A stretch of DNA of 16,692 bases from Clostridiales bacterium (GTDB lineage: Bacteria; Bacillota; Clostridia; Oscillospirales; Acutalibacteraceae). Below are positions 6,281 through 13,320 of the stretch, piece by piece. Each line of letters starts with the position of its first letter. Positions within the stretch are counted from its first letter, which is position 1. The position numbers were made by a program, and so were the translations under genes. The notes under the pieces are model-generated. The model had not been told where the DNA came from, made no database searches, and worked only from the letters and a program-made list of their open reading frames with translations. The stretch lies in assembly GCA_012522615.1 (NCBI GenBank), contig JAAYKB010000079.1, positions 1 to 16,692 on the forward strand, written 5' to 3'.

Positions 6281-7342
6281 CTATATTCCGTCGGTCAGTT
6301 CTTTCATAAGCCTGCGGACGGTCAGTATTTTGTCAAGCCTGTATGCGTTGCTGCCGCAGAAGAAAAGCCCGTTTTCCCAATCCCCTCGGACGGCCGCCGT
6401 CAGGGCGGCGGTTATACAGTAGGGGGTTTTGGCGGGGTTGCAGGGGCGCAGGCATTTGACGCAGTTTTTCACCCCTGTGAACACGCCCGGCTTCAGCCGT
6501 TCGGTAAGGGGGGAGCGCAGCGCCCGTCCCGGCATGCCGACCGGGCTTTTGACAATCATTATGTCGTCCGGTCCCGCCTTTAAAAACGCCTGTTTATATT
6601 CGGGTGCGGCGTCGCATTCCTCGGTGGCGATAAACCGGGTGGCAATCTGCGCGCCCGCCGCCCCGAGCGACCGTACCCGCCGGATGTCCCCGGCGTCGTA
6701 TATTCCGCCCGCCGCGAATACCGGAATCGGCCGCCCGTTTTGGGCCTCAAACGGCTTTAGCGCCTCGATGACCTCGGATACGATGCTGTCGAGGGTCCGG
6801 GCCGTGTCCGACATAAGCTCGTCGAGCGAAAAGCCGAGGTGGCCGCCCGCCAGACTGCCCTCGACCACCAAGAAATCGGGCAACGCGCCGTAATGCCGTT
6901 TCCATGAGCGGCATATCAGGGAGGCCGCCTTTGCCGAGGACACTATCGGGGCTATGGCCGTATCGGTTCCCCCGGTGAGGGCGGGCAGGGAGAGAGGCAG
7001 TCCGGCGCCCGCTATGACGGCGTCCGCCCCCGCAAGGGCGGCGGTTTTTGCAAGCTCCTCCCCGTCGCTGAGCGCCATCATCACGTTGACCCCGACCATC
7101 CCGCGCCCTTTGGATATCTCCTTTGCTTTGCGAATCTCCTCAATCAGGGCGCGGCGGTTGGCTTCAAGGCGGTTTTTATTAAAATCGGGCTGGCGGAAAC
7201 CGGGGTTTGCCGCCGAGATGACCCCCATCCCGCCGTTTTCGGCGACATGCCCCGCCAGATTGCCGAGGGACACGCCGATTCCCATGCCGCCCTGTATAAT
7301 AGGCTTATCCAGACATTTGTCCCTGATTGATATGGTGTTCAT
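6281..7342 (-). CDS. FabK/nitronate-monooxygenase-family flavoprotein with C-terminal Cys cluster (UfaA-like candidate)
   Basis: This 353-aa protein is a second FMN TIM-barrel enzyme directly downstream of fabK. It opens with KPIIQGGMGIGVSLGNLAG (residues 13-31), has the phosphate-binding AAGGI (210-214) and the family active-site His168 in LAGGHLG. It differs from FabK by an insertion near residues 46-75 and by a C-terminal extension with Cys294, Cys297, Cys301 and Cys309 (C-x2-C-x3-C-x7-C) plus Cys329, which could bind a metal or iron-sulfur cluster. Automatic annotation would say nitronate monooxygenase. In a fatty acid operon lacking FabA and FabM, a better guess is the UfaA lineage, reported in Neisseria gonorrhoeae as a 2-nitropropane-dioxygenase-like protein needed for anaerobic unsaturated fatty acids. 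The family is clear; the function is inferred. The ATG has AAAGGA 11 nt upstream. Confidence 0.8.
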   Translation of the reverse strand: MNTISIRDKCLDKPIIQGGMGIGVSLGNLAGHVAENGGMGVISAANPGFRQPDFNKNRLEANRRALIEEIRKAKEISKGRGMVGVNVMMALSDGEELAKTAALAGADAVIAGAGLPLSLPALTGGTDTAIAPIVSSAKAASLICRSWKRHYGALPDFLVVEGSLAGGHLGFSLDELMSDTARTLDSIVSEVIEALKPFEAQNGRPIPVFAAGGIYDAGDIRRVRSLGAAGAQIATRFIATEECDAAPEYKQAFLKAGPDDIMIVKSPVGMPGRALRSPLTERLKPGVFTGVKNCVKCLRPCNPAKTPYCITAALTAAVRGDWENGLFFCGSNAYRLDKILTVRRLMKELTDGI

Positions 7343-7404
7343 CGGAGGGTTATTCCTTTCTGCGCCGTCCTTTTTGCATAAAGGAAAGGCACAAGTTTTA
7401 TGGT

Positions 7405-8358
7405 TCAGTATCTGCCTATCCTGTCGGGAAGCTCCTTATAAACCGCCTCGCAGCCCGCAAACATATCCTCGATTATCTCGGCGAGCGGGCGGATGCGGCT
7501 GCACATTCCGGCCACCTGTCCCGCCATCAGCGAGCCGGAATCGACATCCCCTTCGAAAACCGCGCGGCGCAGCGAGCCGAGGGTGAAGCGTTCGAGCTCC
7601 ATCTTGTCCGCCCCCTCCTTCTCGCGTTTTATATATTCCCTTGCCATTTTATTTTTAATGATGCGTACCGGCACCCCGGAGATTCGTCCGGTCACTGTGG
7701 TGTCGGTGTCCCGCGCGTCGAGGATGGCCTGCTTGTAGTTTTGGTGGATGGGACATTCCTCGGAAACCAGAAGGCAGGTGCCGACCTGCACGCCGCAGGC
7801 TCCCAATGCGAAGGCCGCCAGAAGCTGCCGCCCGTCGGCAATACCGCCCGCCGCGATGACCGGTATATTGACCGCGTCAACAACCTGCGGCACCAGCGCC
7901 ATGGTGGTAAGTTCACCGATATGCCCGCCCGATTCGGTGCCCTCGACGATAAGGGCGTCGGCCCCGGCGCGCTCCATCCTGACGCCGAGCGCCACCGAGG
8001 GCACCACCGGCAGCACGCGGATTCCGGCTTCCTTCCATGCGGGGATATACTTGGCGGGGTTGCCCGCCCCTGTGGTTACGACGGGGATATGTTGGTCGAT
8101 TACCATCTGCGCCATCTGCTCGGCCTCGGGGTTCATCAGCATGATATTCACCCCGAACGGCTTGTCGGTCAGGCTGCGGCATTGCTCGATATTTTCCTTA
8201 AGCATATTGATATCCATGCCGCCCGCCGCAATCAGTCCCAGCGCTCCGGCGTTGGAAACCGCCGCCGCGAAGGCGCCGGTGCCGATGTTTGCCATGCCGC
8301 CCTGTATCAGAGGATACTTTATCCCAAGCATTTCGGTTATTTTATTGCCCATACTCAA
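7405..8358 (-). CDS. fabK: enoyl-ACP reductase II (FMN-dependent FabK)
   Basis: FabK reduces trans-2-enoyl-ACP to acyl-ACP with NAD(P)H and FMN, closing the elongation cycle; it replaces FabI. The 317-aa sequence closely follows Streptococcus FabK: KYPLIQGGMANIGTG (residues 14-28), KPFGVNIMLMNP (66-77), VVTTGAGNP (93-101), VVPSVALGVRMER (118-130), the catalytic His146 in ESGGHIGELTTM, IPVIAAGGIADG (165-176), and the C-terminal VDSGSLMAGQVAGM. The frame begins with TTG at 8358, 8 nt after AAAGGC; an ATG two codons later (8352) is the alternative and aligns slightly better with known FabK N termini. It is the first of two adjacent FMN enzymes in the operon. No fabI, fabL or fabV is visible, and FabK-only organisms are typically insensitive to triclosan. 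Confidence 0.95.
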   Translation of the reverse strand: MSMGNKITEMLGIKYPLIQGGMANIGTGAFAAAVSNAGALGLIAAGGMDINMLKENIEQCRSLTDKPFGVNIMLMNPEAEQMAQMVIDQHIPVVTTGAGNPAKYIPAWKEAGIRVLPVVPSVALGVRMERAGADALIVEGTESGGHIGELTTMALVPQVVDAVNIPVIAAGGIADGRQLLAAFALGACGVQVGTCLLVSEECPIHQNYKQAILDARDTDTTVTGRISGVPVRIIKNKMAREYIKREKEGADKMELERFTLGSLRRAVFEGDVDSGSLMAGQVAGMCSRIRPLAEIIEDMFAGCEAVYKELPDRIGRY

Positions 8359-8389
8359 ATGACCATGCCTTTCAATGAGATATATAATA

Positions 8390-8405
8390 CCGATTCCCGA
8401 ATCGG
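8390..8405. repeat. short perfect palindrome in the fabH-fabK gap
   Basis: CCGATTC and GAATCGG (7 bp each, separated by CC) form a palindrome in the 64-bp gap between fabH and fabK. On the - strand it is followed by TATTATATATC. As RNA it could form a small hairpin of about 5 bp with a 6-nt loop. It is neither a good terminator nor, with any sensible -35, a clear promoter. It may be an operator, a processing site or chance. Confidence 0.35.
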
Positions 8406-8422
8406 AACGAGTACAATTAAAA

Positions 8423-9373
8423 TTACCACTCCGTCATCATGGCTCCCCATGTCAGCCCGCCGCCGAAGCCCGCCATGACAAGCTTGTCCCCGCGCGTAAG
8501 TCTGCCGCCGCGGTTGAGCTCGTCCAGCAGTATCGGGATGCTTGCCGCCGAGGTGTTGCCGTAGCTTTCGATGTTTTGGACAAACTGTCCGGGGGCGGCT
8601 CCGAGCCGTTCGGAAACCGCGGCGATGATACGGGCGTTTGCCTGATGGCATATCACATATTTGATGTCGTCAAGGGTATATCCCGCCTGCTCGAGCACAT
8701 TTTCAATACAGCGAGGGACAATGTCGACCGCAAACTGGTAAACATCCCGCCCGTTCATAAAAAGCTTTTGCGGGGCGTAGCATTTTTTACCCGCGCTCGC
8801 GGCGCATATAATCCGGTCGTCGCCCCTCGAGTCGAGATAGCTGACAAGGCGGGCGTCATTGCGGTGCTTTACAACCGCCGCCCCCGCCCCGTCCCCGAAA
8901 AGGATGCAGGTGCCGCGGTCGGTGTAGTCTATTGTCCTTGAAAGAACCTCGGCTCCTATCACAAGAGCGTATTTGTCGGGCATGGCGGCAAGCATGCCGC
9001 CCGCCGCGGCAAGCGAATATACAAATCCGCTGCACGCGGCGTTGAGGTCGAATGCCGCCATGGATACCTCGTTTAGCCCAAGCTCGCGCTGTACCATGCA
9101 TGCCACCGACGGGGTAAGGTTGTCGGGGGTGAAGGTTGCGACAATCAGCAGTCCGATTTTCTTGGGGTCGATACCGCTGTTTTCAATCGCGAGTCGTCCG
9201 GCCTCGGCGGCAAGCCCGGTTGTGGTTTCGGTTTGGGAGATATAGCGGCTTTTGATACCCGTGCGGGTGGTTATCCATTCGTCGCTTGTGTCGACCATCC
9301 TTGTCAGGTCCTCATTGGTCAGGCGGTTTTCGGGCACGGCCGCGCCTGTTCCGCATATTGTAATGCCGTTCAC
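8423..9373 (-). CDS. fabH: beta-ketoacyl-ACP synthase III (GTG start)
   Basis: FabH starts fatty acid chains by condensing an acyl-CoA with malonyl-ACP, and its primer preference sets straight or branched chains. It is 316 aa. The catalytic triad is present at family spacing: Cys114 in DLNAACSGFVYSL, His243 in VICHQANARII and Asn273 in YGNTSAASIP. TRTGIKSRYI (37-46) and the C-terminal GFGGGLTWGAMM are also typical. The start is GTG at 9373, with AAGGA 10 nt upstream; the nearby ATG is out of frame. It lies 54 bp after accA and 64 bp before fabK. Primer preference cannot be read from the sequence by eye. Confidence 0.96.
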   Translation of the reverse strand: MNGITICGTGAAVPENRLTNEDLTRMVDTSDEWITTRTGIKSRYISQTETTTGLAAEAGRLAIENSGIDPKKIGLLIVATFTPDNLTPSVACMVQRELGLNEVSMAAFDLNAACSGFVYSLAAAGGMLAAMPDKYALVIGAEVLSRTIDYTDRGTCILFGDGAGAAVVKHRNDARLVSYLDSRGDDRIICAASAGKKCYAPQKLFMNGRDVYQFAVDIVPRCIENVLEQAGYTLDDIKYVICHQANARIIAAVSERLGAAPGQFVQNIESYGNTSAASIPILLDELNRGGRLTRGDKLVMAGFGGGLTWGAMMTEW

Positions 9374-9427
9374 TGAATATCATTCCTTATCGTGTGGGTT
9401 TTTGCACGAAGGATTTAAAGTGTACGC

Positions 9428-10354
9428 CTAATCCGAAGTGCAGTCGCCGATCCGTCGGTACTTTTTGTAGCGCTGCTCCACAAGCGCGCGTCCGCTCAGC
9501 TTTGTCAAAACCCCGAGCTCGGTTATCAGCGCGTTTTTCATCCGCTCATAGATTGAACGGGAGCTTTCGTCCAGCCCGCCGGCCGGTTCGCCGAACAGGC
9601 GGTCCACAATCCCCCGGTTGTATAGATCGTATGCCGTGAGCTTCATCAGCTCGGCGGCCTCCCGAGCGCGGGAGGCGTCCTTCCACAGGATGGAGGCAAA
9701 CCCCTCGGGCGAGAGGATGGAGTACACCGAGTTTTCAAGCATCCAGATGCGGTCGGCGACCGAGAGCGCCAGCGCCCCGCCGCTGCCCCCCTCGCCGATT
9801 ACAATGGCGATGACGGGCACGGTCAGGCTCCCCATTTCCATTAGGTTGCGCGCAATAGCCTCCCCCTGCCCGTGCATTTCGGATTCAAGGCCGGGATATG
9901 CGCCCGGGGTGTCGATAAAGGTGATGATGGGTCTTCGGAATTTTTCGGCCTGTTTCATCAGGCGGAGGGCCTTGCGGTAGCCCTCGGGGTTGGGCATGCC
10001 GAAGTTGAATTTCAGGTTTTCCTCAAGGGTTTTTCCCTTGCGGTGGCCTATTACGGTCACAGGAAGTCCCTCAAGGCTTGCGATTCCGCCGATTATGGCG
10101 GGGTCGTCATGCATGAGACGGTCGCCGTGCTGCTCGAAAAAGTCGGTGAATATGCGGTTTATATAATCCCGCACGCCGGGACGGGCGGGTTTGCGCGCGA
10201 GGTAGACGCGGTCGTAGGCGCTGATGTTTCCGTAAGCCTCGGAAAGGAGGCGGCTTTTTTCCTGCAAAAGCTCCCGGCGGCGATCATTATCTTCTGTGTC
10301 GGCCAGTTCCCGGTCGAGCTGGCGGATACGGTCTTCCGCTTGCTGTAAAGACAT
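9428..10354 (-). CDS. accA: acetyl-CoA carboxylase carboxyltransferase subunit alpha
   Basis: AccA pairs with AccD to move carboxyl from carboxybiotin to acetyl-CoA. With the start used here it is 308 aa. Landmarks are the N-terminal helical stretch (SLQQAEDRIRQLDREL), RIFTDFFEQHGDRL, GHRKGKTLEENLKFNFGMP, TFIDTPGAYPG, the oxyanion-forming glycines in IGEGGSGGALALSVADRI, and ENSVYSILSPEGFASILWKD. I chose the ATG at 10354 because AGAGGG (10367-10372) sits 12 nt before it but touches the in-frame ATG at 10366 with no spacing. It follows accD closely (11 bp to the upstream ATG), as expected for the two halves of one transferase, and is followed by fabH. Confidence 0.95.
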   Translation of the reverse strand: MSLQQAEDRIRQLDRELADTEDNDRRRELLQEKSRLLSEAYGNISAYDRVYLARKPARPGVRDYINRIFTDFFEQHGDRLMHDDPAIIGGIASLEGLPVTVIGHRKGKTLEENLKFNFGMPNPEGYRKALRLMKQAEKFRRPIITFIDTPGAYPGLESEMHGQGEAIARNLMEMGSLTVPVIAIVIGEGGSGGALALSVADRIWMLENSVYSILSPEGFASILWKDASRAREAAELMKLTAYDLYNRGIVDRLFGEPAGGLDESSRSIYERMKNALITELGVLTKLSGRALVEQRYKKYRRIGDCTSD

Positions 10355-10377
10355 ATAGAGATTCATCCCTCTTTATT

Positions 10378-11280
10378 TTATTTAACCGGATGCGAAATAT
10401 ATGCAAAGCCCTTGCGGGCCGACGGCGAGTGAAGCCGCAGCAGCCTGCCGAGGGTGGCGCGCATCTCGTGCCGCTCGACAATCCTGTCGATAAAGCCGTG
10501 CTCAAGCAGGAACTCCGAACGCTGGAACCCCTCTGGCAGGGTCTGGCGGATTGTCTGCTCGATTACGCGCGGTCCGGCAAACCCGATAAGGGCGCGGGGC
10601 TCGGCAAGTATGATGTCTCCGAGCGAGGCGAAGCTGGCGGTCACCCCGCCTGTCGTGGGGTGGGTCAGGCAGGAGATATACAAAAGACCCGCCTGATGGT
10701 GCCGGGCAAGAGCGTTGCCGGTCTTTGCCATCTGCATCAGCGATACGATGCCCTCCTGCATTCTGGCGCCCCCCGACGCGGTGAAGATGATTATCGGAAG
10801 TCTGCGCCTGGTGGCGTATTCAATCGCCCGTGAAACCTTTTCGCCGACCACGCTGCCCATGCTGCCCATCATAAAGCGGCTGTCCATAACCGCTATGACG
10901 GTGGAGTGGCCTTCGATGGTGCAGACCCCGGTGATAACGGCTTCCTTCAGACCGGTCGAGGCTTCCAGCGCGGTCAGTTTTTCGGAATAGCCGGGGAAAT
11001 CGAGATTTTCGGTGGTGTAAAGACCCGCGTTAAGCTCGCGTATGCTGCCCTTGTCGGCAACAAGTCGAAGTCTGCCGTGGGCGGTCAGCCTCATATGATA
11101 ACCGCAGCCGGGACAGACAAAATAGTTTGCCGCCACCTGATCCGACAGGTAATCCTGCTTGCAGTCCGGGCAGCGGGTATACAGCCCTTCGGGCGCGGAC
11201 GCCGTGCTGGTTTTGGGTCTGGGGCGCAGCGCCTTGAACTGGGTCAGCTTCTGGCGGCGTTCTTGAAACAGGGGTATCAT
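10378..11280 (-). CDS. accD: acetyl-CoA carboxylase carboxyltransferase subunit beta
   Basis: AccD is the zinc-containing beta subunit of the carboxyltransferase. It is 300 aa. The N-terminal zinc ribbon has Cys37, Cys40, Cys56 and Cys59 (C-x2-C-x15-C-x2-C). The crotonase-like core follows, with FTASGGARMQEGIVSLMQM, LTHPTTGGVTASFASLGD, AEPRALIGFAGPRVIEQT and LPEGFQRSEFLLEHG. The ATG at 11280 is preceded by AGAAAGGA at 13 nt; an in-frame TGA three codons further upstream (TGA-CGC-CCT-ATT-ATG) leaves almost no alternative. It lies 67 bp after accC and just before accA. Confidence 0.96.
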   Translation of the reverse strand: MIPLFQERRQKLTQFKALRPRPKTSTASAPEGLYTRCPDCKQDYLSDQVAANYFVCPGCGYHMRLTAHGRLRLVADKGSIRELNAGLYTTENLDFPGYSEKLTALEASTGLKEAVITGVCTIEGHSTVIAVMDSRFMMGSMGSVVGEKVSRAIEYATRRRLPIIIFTASGGARMQEGIVSLMQMAKTGNALARHHQAGLLYISCLTHPTTGGVTASFASLGDIILAEPRALIGFAGPRVIEQTIRQTLPEGFQRSEFLLEHGFIDRIVERHEMRATLGRLLRLHSPSARKGFAYISHPVK

Positions 11281-11347
11281 AATAGGGCGTCAATCCTTTC
11301 TGACGGTTAAGACGAATAAATGCGGCTTGCGCAGACATGAGCGGATT

Positions 11348-12733
11348 TTATTTTTGGTTGTCGGGGCGCCGGAAATCGGGCTCCGCGATTAGTCTGTCCA
11401 GATTTTTCTCCATAAAGCTTGTGTCGAAGCGTCCCTTGATAAAATCCTCGTGGTGAAGGACGAGATATTGCAGCTCGACATTGGTTTCCACGCCCTCGAC
11501 CAGAAATTCCTCGAGTACCCGGCGCATGCGGCGTACCGCCTCGGCGCGGCTTTGTCCGTGTACGATAAGCTTGGCGATCATGCTGTCATAGTGCGGCGAT
11601 ATGGTGCAGCCGGGATAGAGCGCGGTGTCCACCCTCACCCCGAGCCCGCCGGGGATGTGGAGGCCGTGTACCTGTCCCGGGCAGGGGCGAAAGCCCTCGC
11701 GGGGGATTTCGGCGTTGATACGGCACTCGATTGAAAATCCGCGTATCTCCACCTCGTCCTGCCGCAGGGAGAGCGGCAAGCCGGCGGCGATACGTATCTG
11801 TTCCCGGACGATATCAGTCCCGGTTACCATTTCGGTGACGGGATGCTCGACCTGTATCCTGGTATTCATCTCAATAAAATAATACTTTCCGTCCGTATCG
11901 AGCACAAACTCGACCGTGCCCGCATTGCGGTATCCGGCCGCCCGCGCCGCTTCGACCGCGTGCGCTCCCATGGATTCGCGCAGGGCGGCGCTGAGGGCGC
12001 GGCAGGGCGATTCCTCAATCATCTTCTGGTTGCGCCGCTGGATTGAGCAGTCGCGCTCGCCGAGATGAATGACATTCCCGTGGTTGTCGGCCAGAATCTG
12101 AAATTCGATATGCTTTGGCTGCAGGAGAAGCTTTTCGACGTACACCTCGTCGTCCCCGAAGCATGCCTTGGCTTCGGCTTTTGCGGTTGGGAATGCCGAC
12201 TTGAATTCCTCGGGCGAAAACGCCTTGCGCATACCGCGCCCGCCGCCCCCCGCGCTTGCCTTGATAAGCACCGGATAGCCTATCTCTTCCGCCGCCGTTA
12301 ATCCCTGTTCGACCGACTCGACCCCGCCCTCCGAGCCGGGCACCACCGGCACGCCGCATTCGCGCATAAGGCGGCGGGCCTCCGACTTGTTGCCCATGGC
12401 GCGTATCACGTCGCCGTCCGGACCGATAAATACAAGCCCGCACCTTTTTACAAGGTCGGCAAAGGACGGGTTTTCGCTGAGGAAGCCGAACCCCGGATGA
12501 ATCGCCTCGCACCCGGTCAGGATGGCGGCGGACAAAATGTTCTTGATATTCAGATAGCTGTCCTGCGCTTTTGCGGGACCGACGCAGACAGCCTCGTCGG
12601 CAAGCTGGGCATGAAGCGCGTCGCGGTCAGGCGTGGAATAAATCGCCACGGTTTCAATGCCCATTTCCTTGCATGTGCGTATAATACGAACCGCGATTTC
12701 CCCGCGATTTGCAATCAATATCTTTCTGAACAA
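11348..12733 (-). CDS. accC: biotin carboxylase (probable TTG start)
   Basis: AccC is the ATP-grasp subunit that carboxylates the biotin on AccB. It is 461 aa with this start (465 from the upstream ATG). Motifs: KILIANRGEIAVRII at the N terminus, HPGFGFLSEN, the glycine-rich ATP loop KASAGGGGRGMRKA (about residues 159-172), LGERDCSIQRRNQKMIEESP (in two parts), and the catalytic FIEMNTRIQVEHPVTEM. The ATG at 12745 directly abuts GGAAAGGA (12746-12753), which is too close for initiation. The TTG at 12733 is 12 nt away and gives MFRKILIANRGEIAV, the standard family start. It is 33-45 bp after accB, its substrate, and 67 bp before accD. Confidence 0.95.
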   Translation of the reverse strand: MFRKILIANRGEIAVRIIRTCKEMGIETVAIYSTPDRDALHAQLADEAVCVGPAKAQDSYLNIKNILSAAILTGCEAIHPGFGFLSENPSFADLVKRCGLVFIGPDGDVIRAMGNKSEARRLMRECGVPVVPGSEGGVESVEQGLTAAEEIGYPVLIKASAGGGGRGMRKAFSPEEFKSAFPTAKAEAKACFGDDEVYVEKLLLQPKHIEFQILADNHGNVIHLGERDCSIQRRNQKMIEESPCRALSAALRESMGAHAVEAARAAGYRNAGTVEFVLDTDGKYYFIEMNTRIQVEHPVTEMVTGTDIVREQIRIAAGLPLSLRQDEVEIRGFSIECRINAEIPREGFRPCPGQVHGLHIPGGLGVRVDTALYPGCTISPHYDSMIAKLIVHGQSRAEAVRRMRRVLEEFLVEGVETNVELQYLVLHHEDFIKGRFDTSFMEKNLDRLIAEPDFRRPDNQK

Positions 12734-12745
12734 GGTGGGTGTCAT

Positions 12746-12753
12746 TCCTTTCC
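12746..12753 (-). promoter_or_regulatory. accC ribosome-binding site that favours the TTG start
   Basis: GGAAAGGA on the - strand touches the ATG at 12745, leaving no room for the ribosome, but lies 12 nt before the TTG at 12733. The same AAAGGA element with 9-13 nt spacing precedes fabG, fabD, fabF, accD and the flavoprotein gene, and related GGA-core elements with 8-12 nt spacing precede accB, accA, fabH and fabK. The pairing fits the UCCUUUCU end of 16S rRNA. Confidence 0.6.
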
Positions 12754-12778
12754 GCCGCTCAGGGCCGATAAACCGAAA

Positions 12779-13240
12779 TCATTCCTGCGCCTGCGAGATA
12801 AACATCAGCGGCTGGTTGTATTCGACGGTATCCTCCGGCTTTACCAGTATGCGGGTGACCTTGCCTGAAACCGGAGCGGGAATCTCGTTCATCATCTTCA
12901 TGGCTTCCACGATACACACCGTCTGCCCCTTTTTCACCTGCTGGCCGACCTGAACAAAGGGCTCGGCGTCGGGCGACGGGGTGGCATAATACACCCCGAC
13001 AACCGGCGAGCATACCGGAATTTCGTCATCCTTTGGCTTGCCGCAATCCTCCTCGGCATTGATTGTAACGGCGGGCTGGCTCACCACGGTTACGGGCTGG
13101 CAGGCGGCAGGCGACGCCTGCCGAGCTTCGGCCGCCTGCTTTTCAAGCATTATTTTGACCGAATCGTATTCCAGACTGAGTCTGAATATCGGGGAATCGG
13201 AAAATTCACGCATAAGCTGCTTAATTTCAGCCAGGTCCAT
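12779..13240 (-). CDS. accB: biotin carboxyl carrier protein of acetyl-CoA carboxylase
   Basis: AccB carries the biotin that shuttles carboxyl between AccC and AccAD. It is 153 aa. The N-terminal helix-rich region (1-35) is followed by an Ala/Pro/Val-rich linker (about 36-80) and the biotinyl domain (81-153). Lys115 in VEAMKMMNEI is the biotinylation site. The thumb insertion typical of fatty-acid AccB is seen in YYATPSPDAEPFVQVG. The ATG at 13240 follows AAAGGAG at 11 nt. It lies 80 bp after acpP, the largest gap within the operon. That gap carries a hairpin (13292-13311) and a FabT-like box (13261-13273), so accB and downstream genes may be expressed separately from acpP. Confidence 0.96.
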   Translation of the reverse strand: MDLAEIKQLMREFSDSPIFRLSLEYDSVKIMLEKQAAEARQASPAACQPVTVVSQPAVTINAEEDCGKPKDDEIPVCSPVVGVYYATPSPDAEPFVQVGQQVKKGQTVCIVEAMKMMNEIPAPVSGKVTRILVKPEDTVEYNQPLMFISQAQE

Positions 13241-13260
13241 ATGCTGCAGCGCTCCTTTAC

Positions 13261-13273
13261 TTTGACAATCAAA
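13261..13273. promoter_or_regulatory. FabT-like operator box 3, between acpP and accB
   Basis: TTTGACAATCAAA fits the TTTG-N5-CAAA pattern of the boxes at the acpP promoter and the FabT consensus (about TTTGATnATCAAA). It ends 3 bp before the accB Shine-Dalgarno sequence. No good promoter surrounds it, so a bound MarR-type repressor could act as a roadblock to accBCDA-fab transcription. Confidence 0.55.
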
Positions 13274-13291
13274 TTAAATTGTCCGAAAATA

Positions 13292-13311
13292 CCGCCGCAT
13301 GTTAACGGCGG
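13292..13311 (-). terminator. possible attenuator hairpin between acpP and accB
   Basis: CCGCCG and CGGCGG form a 6-bp GC stem with an 8-nt loop, beginning 9 bp after the acpP stop. On the - strand it is followed by TATTTTC. The stem and the T run are too short for strong termination, but partial termination or 3'-end protection would fit the need for far more ACP than carboxylase. Confidence 0.4.
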
Positions 13312-13320
13312 GCATGTCTG

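Noticed and set aside
6281..7342. Nitronate monooxygenase as the functional call
   Set aside because: Nitronate oxidation needs oxygen and the gene sits inside an anaerobe's fatty acid operon between fabK and fabD, so a lipid role is more likely. Family membership alone does not give the reaction.
7343..7404. Small hairpin TCCTTT/AAAGGA in the gap before the flavoprotein gene
   Set aside because: Six weak base pairs, with a Shine-Dalgarno-like arm that makes chance pairing likely.
7327..8478. 383-codon open frame on the + strand
   Set aside because: Opposite fabK and the flavoprotein start. The His/Arg/Gly-rich translation has no domain, and the - strand frames have clear FabK motifs.
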